NCBI GenBank assembly: GCA_002721615.1
Contig: PBKW01000015.1
Span: forward strand, 1-38,545
Origin: Chloroflexota bacterium
Lineage (GTDB): Bacteria > Chloroflexota > Dehalococcoidia > Lucifugimonadales > Lucifugimonadaceae
Length of the DNA stretch: 38,545 bases
Direction: 5' to 3'
Position 1 is the first letter of the stretch; the number at the start of each line of letters is the position of its first letter. The notes beneath the pieces were generated by a model. The model was not told the DNA's origin. It ran no database searches and saw only the letters and a program-made list of their open reading frames with translations. Below, piece after piece: positions 8,047 to 16,764 of this stretch. The position numbers and the translations under genes were made by a program.

Positions 8047-8997
8047 TTATCTCCCATTAGTTCTTTGATTAACTTTAATATTTTTTTTCTTTGGCCCAGA
8101 ATTAGATTGAAGTTGTGATTTGCTTATTTGCATGAGTATTTTTCCATCTCTAAAAACACTGACAGTTCCAGTCGATTCACTGATTGCGAAGGATGTTGCA
8201 GAACTTACTAATGTTATTCCTGCTGCTGCCATATGTCTTGAACCAAGACCTGGGGGCAGATTTTCTTCTGGAGCTGCATTGAGATGTCTTCCTGCAGCCT
8301 CTATAATCCCATCACCCCTTATAACGAAAGCACCGTCAATCGCACTGAACTCTTTAATTGTTTCTCTTAATCCAGAATCCATAATGTTTCTTTGTTCTTC
8401 CGGGTAACCATGAAAAGGGTTGATTATAAGTTGTCTTGAGTATTGTAAGACAAGTTCGTGGTCACCTAATACAAATAAAGAACCACAGGTTTTACCCTCC
8501 CTTCCTTCCGCAGAGAGTTCTAAAGTTAAGGAAAGGATTGTTTCAAATACTTTTGGGTCTTCCGTTTTCAAAGAAGATTGTGAAGAAGATGTTTCAAACA
8601 TCTCTTCTTCTTTTTCAAGATCAAAAATCATCATCGTGTCTAATTGTTCTTCTGCTGACAATCCTGAGAGACAAACTATAGTGTCTTTATTGGAAATAGC
8701 ACTTTCACTTAGAGCAATAACTACACCCATTTTAATAGCATCAACTCTGTTAAGAGAAATTTTTGGTAATTGAAAGACACGAAATTTCTTTTCAACTAAT
8801 TGATTAAAAATTTCTGATGAAGATGTAGTAAAGAAGATTTTAAATTCAGCAGATAATTCTTCAAAAATTTCTAAATTGTCGATTGCATCCGCATAAAGAA
8901 ATAATGCATCTGCTTTATTTCTTTCACAAATTTGAATAGCGGAAGCAATCATGTCTTTATTTAAATTTAAAATTCGTTCTGTAAATATTTTGTTCAA
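8047..8997 (-). CDS. Diadenylate cyclase (DAC / DisA_N domain) with unusual N-terminal domain
   Basis: A 316-residue protein predicted to make the second messenger cyclic di-AMP from two ATP. The C-terminal part (about 175-300) is a DAC domain: D-G-A at 221-223 (metal/ATP-binding motif), AAGRHLNA, and G-S-R-H-M-A-A at 252-258, the counterpart of the RHR motif. Residues 1-130 are not the membrane helices of CdaA nor the helix-hairpin-helix region of DisA, which lies C-terminal. They look like a compact alpha/beta domain (ALFLYAD, FKIFFTTSS, RVFQLP), reminiscent of the pyruvate-kinase-C-like domain in archaeal-type cyclases; this is inference. An acidic/Ser linker (about 127-148) joins them. 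TTG start at 8997 with AGGTGA upstream. It follows htrA by 11 bp. Confidence 0.8.
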   Translation of the reverse strand: MNKIFTERILNLNKDMIASAIQICERNKADALFLYADAIDNLEIFEELSAEFKIFFTTSSSEIFNQLVEKKFRVFQLPKISLNRVDAIKMGVVIALSESAISNKDTIVCLSGLSAEEQLDTMMIFDLEKEEEMFETSSSQSSLKTEDPKVFETILSLTLELSAEGREGKTCGSLFVLGDHELVLQYSRQLIINPFHGYPEEQRNIMDSGLRETIKEFSAIDGAFVIRGDGIIEAAGRHLNAAPEENLPPGLGSRHMAAAGITLVSSATSFAISESTGTVSVFRDGKILMQISKSQLQSNSGPKKKNIKVNQRTNGR

Positions 8998-9008
8998 AAT
9001 TGAGTCAC

Positions 9009-10487
9009 CTATTGGATTCCAATATAAAATGGAGAACCATCTCTTTCTAGTAAAAGTAGAAATCCACTTTTTGCTGATTTAAGAGCTTTTTCCAAATCAA
9101 GCATATTTTTAACTTGCATTCGATTTGCTTCAAAAATAATATCACCCCGCTTAAGTCCGGCAAAAGCAGCTGGAGAATTCTGAAGTACTTTTAAAATTAC
9201 TACACCATTTTTTCTTCTTGTACGTAATTTTTTTGCAAGTGCTGCATTTAGATTCTGTCCTTCAATCCCAAGCCTTTTTGATATCTGTTTTTTAGAAAAA
9301 GCTTTTGCAACCTGCTTTGAACTTGGTCGTTGGCCGACGGTTAACATTACACTAATTTTTCTCTTGTTACGGATGATATGCACGGTTGCTCTAGAACCAG
9401 GTTTAAGGTCAGCCGCAGCAAGCATTAGGTCTCTTGGATTTTTTATTGTTTTTAAGTTAAGACCTATAATAATATCACCGCGTTTGATTCCTGCTTTAAA
9501 AGCAGGACCGTCTGTAGTTAAATTCGAAACTAGGGCACCAGTAGTATTTTTAAGCCCTAAACTTTTTCCAATAATTTCTGTGATTGGTTGAATAGAAACA
9601 CCTAAGAACCCTCTGGATACTTTTCCTCCTCTTTTAATCTGAGGAATGATTTTTTCTGCGGTATTGATTGGTATGGCAAATCCGATACCCATATTCCCAC
9701 CACTTTTTGTGTAGATTGATTGATTAATACCTACAACCTCACCATTTAAGTTAAATAAAGGTCCCCCGCTATTCCCTGGGTTTATGGAAGCATCTGTCTG
9801 TATTAGGTCAAGATAACGACCTCTGCCAATCCGACCTTTACCACTCACTATTCCTGCTGTGACTGTATGACCCAGACCAAATGGATTGCCTATTGCTACT
9901 ACCCAGTCGCCAACAAGAAGAGAATCACTATTCCCAAATTTTACTGCTTGGAAAAAATCACCTGATTTTTTTTCGATTTGTAGTAAGGCTAAGTCAGTTT
10001 CTTTATCTTTACCTATAAGTTTCGCTTTTCTTCCTTTTGAGCCTTCCTTAAATTTAACAGTGATTTTATCGGCTGTCTTATTATTGCCAGTCATAATGAC
10101 GTGATAATTTGTAAGTATTAGTCCGGAGGAATCAATGACAAATCCTGTCCCAGCACTTCTTCTCTTTCTTGATTGTGTTCTTGGTGAGGGAGATCTAAAT
10201 CCAGGAGGAAAATCAAAGAATCTTCGAAAAAAATCATCTGGCCCACCTGGAATTCCAGGCATTTGAGTTCTTGTTCTCGTTTTAATTATTGTTTCTGTGC
10301 TTATATTGACTACAGAAGGACTAACTTTTTTTACTAATCCGGCTAAAGAGGGTAAAGATTGATTTTTGTATGCAGCAGTATCTGTAACTGAAAATAGTGA
10401 AAGTGCCATAAAAACAACAGTTAAAAATGATACAGAAATAAACTTTTTAATTTGAAACATTTTGTTTTCTGATACTGTTTTATACAT
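9009..10487 (-). CDS. DegP/HtrA-type periplasmic serine protease
   Basis: A 492-residue Do-family protease. An N-terminal signal sequence (residues about 11-38, hydrophobic core FISVSFLTVVFMALSLF) directs export. The trypsin-like domain carries the complete triad: His129 in LTNYHVI, Asp165 in ETDLALLQ and Ser240 in INPGNSGGPL. Two PDZ domains follow (about 285-380 and 400-490), each with a GD-I-I carboxylate loop (RGDIIIG, RGDIIFE). Between residues 75 and 110 is a Pro/Arg/Phe-rich loop like the LA loop of DegQ/DegP. Such enzymes degrade or refold damaged envelope proteins. ATG 10487 has AGGAAG 8 bp upstream. It heads the leftward block that continues into the diadenylate cyclase gene after 11 bp. 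Confidence 0.93.
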   Translation of the reverse strand: MYKTVSENKMFQIKKFISVSFLTVVFMALSLFSVTDTAAYKNQSLPSLAGLVKKVSPSVVNISTETIIKTRTRTQMPGIPGGPDDFFRRFFDFPPGFRSPSPRTQSRKRRSAGTGFVIDSSGLILTNYHVIMTGNNKTADKITVKFKEGSKGRKAKLIGKDKETDLALLQIEKKSGDFFQAVKFGNSDSLLVGDWVVAIGNPFGLGHTVTAGIVSGKGRIGRGRYLDLIQTDASINPGNSGGPLFNLNGEVVGINQSIYTKSGGNMGIGFAIPINTAEKIIPQIKRGGKVSRGFLGVSIQPITEIIGKSLGLKNTTGALVSNLTTDGPAFKAGIKRGDIIIGLNLKTIKNPRDLMLAAADLKPGSRATVHIIRNKRKISVMLTVGQRPSSKQVAKAFSKKQISKRLGIEGQNLNAALAKKLRTRRKNGVVILKVLQNSPAAFAGLKRGDIIFEANRMQVKNMLDLEKALKSAKSGFLLLLERDGSPFYIGIQ

Positions 10488-10638
10488 AAAGTTGCTTCCT
10501 CTTTTTAAAACAAAATAAATTCTTTTTGTACATTATATTTGCGTAAAATTCCTCAAATAGTTTAGTTTAACCTACGTTTCGTATTTTATCCGATTTTTAA
10601 AAAAATTGATATTATTTTAAAAAATAAAGAGAATTTTT

Positions 10639-11517
10639 TTGAGCATAGAGACAGAAACAGTGTTATTTGCCTTTTTTGGGACTCTTGCAATTTCTGCTAC
10701 AAATGTACTTTTCACTATAGTCTTGAGACGAATGGGAGCTTTTGCTTTAGCGCAAATTAACAATCTTGGGAATGTTTTAATTTTAGGAGGGGTAGGTCTT
10801 TATTTTCTAGATTGGGAATTGTTGAGATGGGAAGCATTTTTTTGGTTTGGTCTTCTTGGGATTATCAATTATAGCATAAATAGATGGGTTTTTTATACTG
10901 GAATGAGTACTGTTGGACCTTCTCGTCATGTCACAATAGTAAGCCTTACTCCAATCCCAAGTATGTTTATCGCTGTTTTCCTTTTGGGTGAAAATCTAAA
11001 TTTGGAGATTTTCTTAGGAACCTTCTTTGTAATATGTGGTGTTATAATGGTTAGTTATGAACCTTCCAGCTCTGGTTGGATACGAGCGGGACTCGGCTGG
11101 TCTTTTATGAGTGTATTGTTCCTTACGGCAAGTGCATATATGCGGAATAGAGGAATGAATTATATGGCAGAACCTTTTTTGTTAACTACTTGGTCTGCTC
11201 TTGTGGCGATACCTACAGGAGAGATCCTAAGAAAGTTCTTGCCTAAAAAATTTTTTTGTCTGGGGGATGCGAAGAAGATGATTCCTCTTCTTTTGATTGG
11301 AGTCACAATGAACAGTTTCGCTCAAGTTTTGATTAATCAGTCAATGCGAGGAAAGATATCTTTAGCAGTACCCATAGGGAGTTCTGCTCCAGTATTTGTT
11401 TTGATCCTTTCTGCTATTTTTTTAAGGTAAACTGAAAATTTAAATTTACGTGTTGTAATTGGAATTTTAATTACAGTTTTAGGAGTAATCGGAATTGGAA
11501 TAAGCCGTCATGGATAA
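10639..11517 (+). pseudogene. EamA/DMT-type transporter, interrupted by an in-frame TAA
   Basis: Reads as a 10-helix drug/metabolite transporter with two EamA repeats. TTG start at 10639. The frame is open for 263 codons and stops at TAA 11428-11430, inside the final repeat after FLR. The same frame then continues TENLNLRVVIGILITV to TAA 11515, which restores the last helix. Read through, it is 292 residues, against 291 in the intact paralogue immediately downstream, where the aligned site reads FLRKVEKIKF. The interrupted codon is one base from AAA (Lys). So it is a single nonsense change: a recent mutation, or a sequence error. Loss of the last helix would probably abolish transport. TAA cannot encode selenocysteine. 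Confidence 0.8.
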
Positions 11518-11543
11518 GAAAAATTAATTTTGAATGGATTATT

Positions 11544-12419
11544 ATGAGTGCACATTTAACAAGTATTTTGTGGGCGTTAACCGCCTCAATTGTATTAGCT
11601 TTTCAAGGCGTGGTTATTTCCGTTTTTCTTAAAAGAATTGGAATCTTAGCTGTCTGTGTTTTTACTAATGCGGTTAATTGTGTGGTACTCAGTTTAGTTG
11701 GATTTTGGACCTACCAAGAGGGTGAATTTGATTGGATTGGATTAGGGTGGTTTTCTTTACTTGGAATAACTGCTTATAGCTACGGGCGTTTTGTCTACTA
11801 CAAAGCTCTCTCGACGATAGGTCCACCTCGTCTGACAACTCTAATGAGCACTTCTCCTTTGTTGAGTTTAGGATTAGCAGTTCTTTTCTTGTCTGAGAGA
11901 CCAGGACTTTTTGTGCTTATAGGGACTGCATTAGTTATACTAGGAGTTGCTCTTGTTAGTTATGAGCCTGATGAAAACCAGTGGTTTCATAGTGGAATAA
12001 TTTGGGGATTTGCGAGTGCTTTGTCTATGGGCTTGAGCACATTTATAAGAAAAAAAGGACTTGATGCTTTTCCAAATACCGCTTTAACTATAGCTTGGGG
12101 CAATTTGATTGGCATCCCGATTTTAATGAGTCTTAGATCTTTTGTTCCTGCATCACTCTTTGAGTGGGGTGGACGTTCAGTCATTATTGTAGTCTTACTG
12201 ATGGGGGTTTTAAATGCTGCTAATCAAGTATTTATGAATCTTGCAGTTCTGCACGGGGATGTCAGCGTAGTTTCTCCAATAATAACTTCTTCTCCAGTTT
12301 TTTCGCTTTTACTAACGGCATTGTTTCTGAGGAAAGTGGAAAAAATTAAATTTTCGATGATTATTGGTGTTTTCCTCACTGTGTTTGGAATGATAGCGAT
12401 TTCTTTTGGCAGAAGTTAA
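11544..12419 (+). CDS. EamA/DMT family transporter
   Basis: A 291-residue, 10-helix membrane protein of the drug/metabolite transporter superfamily, with two EamA repeats (about 1-135 and 145-290). Typical features are a short GxxAY-x-GR-F-YYKALS motif near residue 75-90, ending the first repeat's helix 3, and ALLFLRK-like end of the second repeat (TALFLRKVEK), then a final helix. It is a tandem paralogue of the preceding gene, 26 bp apart (from the read-through end of that gene), and shares many aligned positions, e.g. YYKALSTIGPPRLT versus FYTGMSTVGPSRHV. Substrate unknown. ATG 11544 is the obvious start. The two likely arose by local duplication. Confidence 0.85.
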   Translation: MSAHLTSILWALTASIVLAFQGVVISVFLKRIGILAVCVFTNAVNCVVLSLVGFWTYQEGEFDWIGLGWFSLLGITAYSYGRFVYYKALSTIGPPRLTTLMSTSPLLSLGLAVLFLSERPGLFVLIGTALVILGVALVSYEPDENQWFHSGIIWGFASALSMGLSTFIRKKGLDAFPNTALTIAWGNLIGIPILMSLRSFVPASLFEWGGRSVIIVVLLMGVLNAANQVFMNLAVLHGDVSVVSPIITSSPVFSLLLTALFLRKVEKIKFSMIIGVFLTVFGMIAISFGRS

Positions 12420-12533
12420 GTTTTTATTCACAAAATATAAATCTTGATCTGTTTTTATCTGAGTAGTAATCTTTACAAGGCTTTTTCTTTTTCTTAATAA
12501 CTATTTTTAGGGTCACTTTTTGGAGGTTCTGAA

Positions 12534-12986
12534 ATGGGCGATAAAGCTTTTATAGATGATTTGTTGTCAGAAAAACGAATTTGTAGATTTGCTGTTACAA
12601 GGAAGGATGGTAGTCCGCTTATCCGTCCAATTTGGTATATATGGGAGGATGGTAAATTTTTAATTAGTACTAAAACGATTGGGATTCATACAAAAATTGT
12701 GAGAAGAGACCCAAGAATATCTATAGTAGTAGATAAGGATGACCCACCATACAAACAGGTGGTATGTGAGGGCGATGTTGAACTAATTGAAAATGTAGGT
12801 CTAGATCACGAATTGTTGAGACGGTGTGCAGAGAGATATCTTCCTGAGAAGTTTATTGAAAAGTTTATGTCTGGCCCTGTTGCACAAGCAGATCGAGTTA
12901 GATTTGTTGTACATCCTAGACGGTGGACAATTTCTGATGCCGGTGCCAATCCACCTATCCATCCTAGAGCAGGAGAATATAATTAA
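12534..12986 (+). CDS. PPOX-class (pyridoxamine 5'-phosphate oxidase-like) flavin/F420-dependent protein
   Basis: A 150-residue split-barrel protein. Residues 10-100 show the family pattern: R-I-C-R-F-A-V-TRKDGSPLIRPIWY, then GKFLISTKTIGIHTKIVRRDPRISIVVD, then a beta strand VVCEGDVELIE. This is the layout of PPOX-class F420- or FMN-dependent reductases. Its reaction is not predictable. ATG 12534 has a strong GGAGG 7-8 bp before it. A strong hairpin terminator follows at once. The 114-bp gap after the upstream transporter gene suggests its own promoter, but I cannot point to one. Confidence 0.75.
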   Translation: MGDKAFIDDLLSEKRICRFAVTRKDGSPLIRPIWYIWEDGKFLISTKTIGIHTKIVRRDPRISIVVDKDDPPYKQVVCEGDVELIENVGLDHELLRRCAERYLPEKFIEKFMSGPVAQADRVRFVVHPRRWTISDAGANPPIHPRAGEYN

Positions 12987-12991
12987 GTTTC

Positions 12992-13036
12992 AATCTCAAT
13001 GTAGGGGGATAATTTGTATCCTCTGACATTGAGATT
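12992..13036. terminator. Long hairpin terminator between convergent genes
   Basis: AATCTCAATGT (12992-13002) is an exact inverted copy of ACATTGAGATT (13026-13036), and the inner part AGGGGGATA (13003-13011) pairs with TATCCTCT (13017-13024) leaving a short loop. A T-run of five follows directly on the plus strand. It lies between the PPOX gene and the convergent rimO and can serve the plus-strand transcript; on the minus strand the T-run is poorer. Confidence 0.8.
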
Positions 13037-13043
13037 TTTGTAG

Positions 13044-14453
13044 TTAATCTTTTTCTATTATAAGGTTAATTCCGTCTGTTTCTACTATATTTCCTGATAT
13101 GATTTCCCCTGGAATTCCTTCTGTTTTATTAAGATAAACATCTCCATCGACATCTGGTGCTTGAAATCGAGTTCTTCCTTGAAGCAAACCCTCTTCAGAA
13201 AGTTTTTCGATAAGGACATTCGTCTTTGTTCCAATAAGCTTTTTATTTTCTTCTTCCATAATTCTTTTTTGTAATTCAAGAAGTTCGTTAGTTCTTTTTT
13301 TAGCGACTTCATAGGGTATTTGATTTGGAAGTCTTGCGGCTATTGATCGTTCCTCGGGAGAAAAAACAAAAGCTCCTAGTCTTGCAAAACGTGTTTCTTC
13401 TACAAATTTAAGTAAAAGTTCAAAATCTTTATCTGTTTCGCCAGGATAACCAACAAGCATTGTTGTTCTTATTGCACAATTTGGAATTTTCTCTTTAATT
13501 CTTTCAATAAGTTTTCTTGTTTCTTTTTCATCAATTCCTCGCCTCATAGAATTTAAGATTTTAGTTGAAATATGCTGAAGAGGCATATCTATATATTCAC
13601 AAACTTTAGGAAGTAATCGAAATGTGTCTAAAAGTTCGTCAGTTACACCTCTAGGATAATTGTAAAGCACACGAATCCACTCAATATTGTTAACTTCGTC
13701 TAATTTTTCTAAAAGTTTTGCTAGAGACCAGCCTATTCCAATATCCGTACCATAACTTGTTATTTCTTGAGCAAGAAGATTGATTTCCTTCACTCCTAAT
13801 TCTCCGAGAGCTTTTGCCTCATCTAAGATAATCTCCATAGGCCTAGATCTAAATTTCCCCCTGAAACGAGGAATTACGCAAAAAGTGCATGGCCTAGAAC
13901 AACCTTCTGCGATTTTTATATATGCGCTTGGTCCAGGATCAGAAAGTATACGTGGGAGTCTTCTACTGTAATCCATTAAAGTATCAGAAAAGGATTCATT
14001 AGAAGATTCTTTTTTACTTATTTTTGGGACTAATAATTCTCCTAAACGATCGTATTCTCTTGTGCCAATAAAAAGATCAACTTCAGGGAGTTCCTTTGTG
14101 AGTTCATATTTATATCTCTCGACAAGACATCCTGCGACCACAATTAATTTAACTATGCCTTCTTTTTTTAATTCTCCAATGCTTAAAATTGTATCAATAG
14201 ATTCGTGTTTCGCTTCCTCAATAAATCCACAAGTATTTATAATTACAATTTCTGCTTTTTGAAATTCGGGCTCGAGTTTAAATCCATAAGAAGATAGCGA
14301 AGCTAACATTATTTCACTGTCTACCGTATTTTTAGAACAACCAAGTGAAATCAAAGAAGCTGATAGTGAGTTTTGAGATAAGTTTTCATTCGGATACTTC
14401 GCAATAGGCATCTCGGAAATAGGTTGTATTTGTAGTAATTCTTTTGATTCCAT
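13044..14453 (-). CDS. rimO: Ribosomal protein S12 methylthiotransferase RimO
   Basis: A 469-residue radical SAM methylthiotransferase. RimO adds a methylthio group to an aspartate of ribosomal protein S12. Three N-terminal cysteines of the MTTase domain are visible: C39 (SLGCSKNTVDSE), C75 (INTCGFIEEAK) and C109 (VAGCL). The radical SAM C-x3-C-x2-C is C185-C189-C192 in GCSRPCTFC, followed by VIPRFRGKFRSRP. The C-terminal TRAM domain starts at about 400. The SLGCSKN and LNSMRRG patterns favour RimO over MiaB, whose motif is usually GCDNFC-like. The protein starts about 30 residues before the first domain. It lies 17 bp after a radical SAM gene on the same strand. Confidence 0.9.
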   Translation of the reverse strand: MESKELLQIQPISEMPIAKYPNENLSQNSLSASLISLGCSKNTVDSEIMLASLSSYGFKLEPEFQKAEIVIINTCGFIEEAKHESIDTILSIGELKKEGIVKLIVVAGCLVERYKYELTKELPEVDLFIGTREYDRLGELLVPKISKKESSNESFSDTLMDYSRRLPRILSDPGPSAYIKIAEGCSRPCTFCVIPRFRGKFRSRPMEIILDEAKALGELGVKEINLLAQEITSYGTDIGIGWSLAKLLEKLDEVNNIEWIRVLYNYPRGVTDELLDTFRLLPKVCEYIDMPLQHISTKILNSMRRGIDEKETRKLIERIKEKIPNCAIRTTMLVGYPGETDKDFELLLKFVEETRFARLGAFVFSPEERSIAARLPNQIPYEVAKKRTNELLELQKRIMEEENKKLIGTKTNVLIEKLSEEGLLQGRTRFQAPDVDGDVYLNKTEGIPGEIISGNIVETDGINLIIEKD

Positions 14454-14470
14454 TTTAAAATCTTGAGTCC

Positions 14471-15778
14471 TTATTTTTTTGGATCAATATGCCACTCATT
14501 TTTTGGACGGTTATAGTATCTTATTGCCACGTTTGGTAGTTCTTTTTTTATTATATCTAATAATTTTTTCATTCCTACAGCATCGCCTTTTTTATCTATG
14601 TTTGGCAATGTTTTAACATACAAATCTGGGTCAATGCATAAATTCTTCATTTGGATAACATGAACTCCAGTTGATAAACAGGTTTTAATTAATGCTTCTA
14701 TTTCTGCTTCCAAATCAGTTATTCCCGGAAAAACTAAATAATTTACTTGTGTATATAACCCACTATCTGTAGCCGCGCAAAGAGAATCATATATAGTTGT
14801 AATATCGTAGTCTTCCGGACGATAATATGCATTATGCCATTCTCGAATAAAGCTATTTGTGCTTATCCTAATACTTTCCAGTCCACCTTCTGCAAGTTTT
14901 TTAATAGCTTTTGTATTACTACCATTGGTATTTAAGTGGATAGTACCCTTATCAGTTTGGTTCCTTATCATTTGACAAGAGCGCTCTATTATACCTGCTT
15001 GCAGTAATGGTTCGCCTTCGCATCCTTGGCCAAAACTCACCATACTATGTTCTGCTTTTTCAAGGTGGGGTGCAGTAATCTCGGTAATTTCTTCGGGTGT
15101 GGGTACAAATTGTATTCTGTCATGACTAGCAGGAAATAGATCGTCAGTTTGCAAAGAGATACACCCACGGCAGTCAGCATTACATAGGGGGGCTATAGGA
15201 ATACCAAATTCCCACCTTTGGTGGAAAAAATTTTTAGCTGCGAAACAATGAGATTCAGATGCACAGTACGCAAGATGTGAAATTATTCTGTTTTTTGGGA
15301 ATTTCTTTTTCATTTTGCTAATTTCAACCCTTAAGTTAGAGTCATCAAAATTAAAAGGATCCCAACGTTTACAGTTGTCAACTTGTACTGCGGCACACAT
15401 AAACTCTTCTTTTTCCTGATCAAACCCAATTGCGGTATATGCCCATAGTGGCAAAGTGTCAGTAGGCTTTGTTATATTCGAAAATGGAAGGAGTGTCCTC
15501 ATCCATCCTGGTGCAGGAAAAGTACTTGCCGCTTGGATAGAAAATGATTCTTTTGTCCAATTTGATTTTTTGATAATTTTTACTTTATTGTTTTTTGGGT
15601 CAACACCTCCTGGATGACTATTAGGGATAGTAAAAAATTTACTTCCTTCGGGAAGTTTAGATAGTTCTTCTCTCTCAGGAATTTTTGCATATATCCCAGA
15701 TGCTCCAACCATTTTGAGAGTTGGATGTTCAAATAATTCCCCTTTTAAATTAGAAACGACCATTAAAGGAAATGACAA
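14471..15778 (-). CDS. Radical SAM protein of unknown function with cysteine-rich N-terminal domain
   Basis: A 435-residue protein. The radical SAM core lies at about 190-410: C199-x3-C203-x2-C206 in LCNADCRGC, followed by a GQGCEGEPLL segment (a 'GGE/GEP'-type SAM contact) near 270 and the strand IHLNTNGS. It has an extra 190-residue N-terminal domain with four further cysteines, C128, C136, C172 and C178 (MCAAVQVDNC and YCASESHC), which could bind an auxiliary iron-sulfur cluster. A tail at 400-435 ends HIDPKK. I do not recognise the family's reaction; similar proteins occur in delta-proteobacteria-like genomes as far as I recall. It precedes rimO by 17 bp and probably shares its promoter. 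ATG 15778. Confidence 0.7.
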   Translation of the reverse strand: MSFPLMVVSNLKGELFEHPTLKMVGASGIYAKIPEREELSKLPEGSKFFTIPNSHPGGVDPKNNKVKIIKKSNWTKESFSIQAASTFPAPGWMRTLLPFSNITKPTDTLPLWAYTAIGFDQEKEEFMCAAVQVDNCKRWDPFNFDDSNLRVEISKMKKKFPKNRIISHLAYCASESHCFAAKNFFHQRWEFGIPIAPLCNADCRGCISLQTDDLFPASHDRIQFVPTPEEITEITAPHLEKAEHSMVSFGQGCEGEPLLQAGIIERSCQMIRNQTDKGTIHLNTNGSNTKAIKKLAEGGLESIRISTNSFIREWHNAYYRPEDYDITTIYDSLCAATDSGLYTQVNYLVFPGITDLEAEIEALIKTCLSTGVHVIQMKNLCIDPDLYVKTLPNIDKKGDAVGMKKLLDIIKKELPNVAIRYYNRPKNEWHIDPKK

Positions 15779-15925
15779 AATTTAATCCTCTTAAAATTTA
15801 GATTTGATTTGTTTCCAATTTCACCATTAACATACTGTTTATACATTAATTTTTTGAAATTTTAATGCTAAATATTTTTTAAAGAAAACTAAATTAAGTT
15901 TTACTTTATGGTTTGAGGTTGTTTC

Positions 15926-16756
15926 ATGGTGAATAGTGATTTTTTTTCAAGAATTCCATTGTTAGAAATTCTAACTAATCAATGTATTTCTTACTGGAAA
16001 GATTTTTCTGATAATGATTGGAAAAAGCAAACTTATTGTGAAGGTTGGTGCCCTAAAGATATTGTTAGCCACTTGGTTACTGGAACAGAGTTTTATTCAT
16101 ACTCAATTGAACGTGCTATAAAGAATCTCTCACCTGAACCTCCTTATGGAAAAGATATTGAGGAGTTTTATGCAATTAGAGACACAAAAGGGAAAGAACT
16201 TATGGAGTTGTCTCATGAATTGTTATTGGAACGATTTGTAAAATCATCGAATGATTTACAATCACAGATGAATAAAATCAATTCTGAAAATTCAGAACAA
16301 CTTGGGTTTCATCCCAGAGGACTCATCCCTTTAGGATTTTGGATTGGACAGCGGTTATTTGAAATAGTACTTCATGATTGGGATATTCGTTATGGACATG
16401 ATAAAGGGATTAATCTTTCTGTTGAAGGTGTGAAAGGAATTTTGCCTTTTCTTCCTATCCAAATCTGTCGTCTTTTCAATAGGCGCGAGAAAATTCCTTT
16501 TCAAGCTTCTTTTCTTTTTGTTTCACAAAACCCAAGAAAGAAATGGATTATTCGAATATCTGATGAAAGTGCAGTGGAAAGTTACGATTTAAAAATTGAT
16601 ATAGATGCTAAAATTGAAGTAGATTCAGAAAGTCTTATTTTGTTATTATTTGGAAGAGAAAGTGTAGAAGGCGTCGAACAAAAAAATAAATTAAAAATTG
16701 ATGGCGACCGAGAAACAGTCTTTAAGTTATTCGATATTTTATTTACCAAATATTAG
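15926..16756 (+). CDS. DinB/mycothiol-maleylpyruvate-isomerase-like protein (MDMPI family)
   Basis: A 276-residue protein. The N-terminal 160 residues form the DinB-like four-helix metal-binding fold; the three ligands fit His49 (DIVSHLVTG), Glu146 and His150 (RLFEIVLHDWDIR), the H-x-E-x-H pattern of the MDMPI family. The C-terminal 90 residues look like the SCP2-type domain that often follows. Family members use a low-molecular-weight thiol (mycothiol in actinobacteria) as cofactor; this organism's thiol is unknown. ATG 15926 with GAGG 7 bp upstream. The stop is followed 8 bp later by the selenoprotein gene, so both are probably one transcript. Confidence 0.75.
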   Translation: MVNSDFFSRIPLLEILTNQCISYWKDFSDNDWKKQTYCEGWCPKDIVSHLVTGTEFYSYSIERAIKNLSPEPPYGKDIEEFYAIRDTKGKELMELSHELLLERFVKSSNDLQSQMNKINSENSEQLGFHPRGLIPLGFWIGQRLFEIVLHDWDIRYGHDKGINLSVEGVKGILPFLPIQICRLFNRREKIPFQASFLFVSQNPRKKWIIRISDESAVESYDLKIDIDAKIEVDSESLILLLFGRESVEGVEQKNKLKIDGDRETVFKLFDILFTKY

Positions 16757-16764
16757 GTTTTAAA

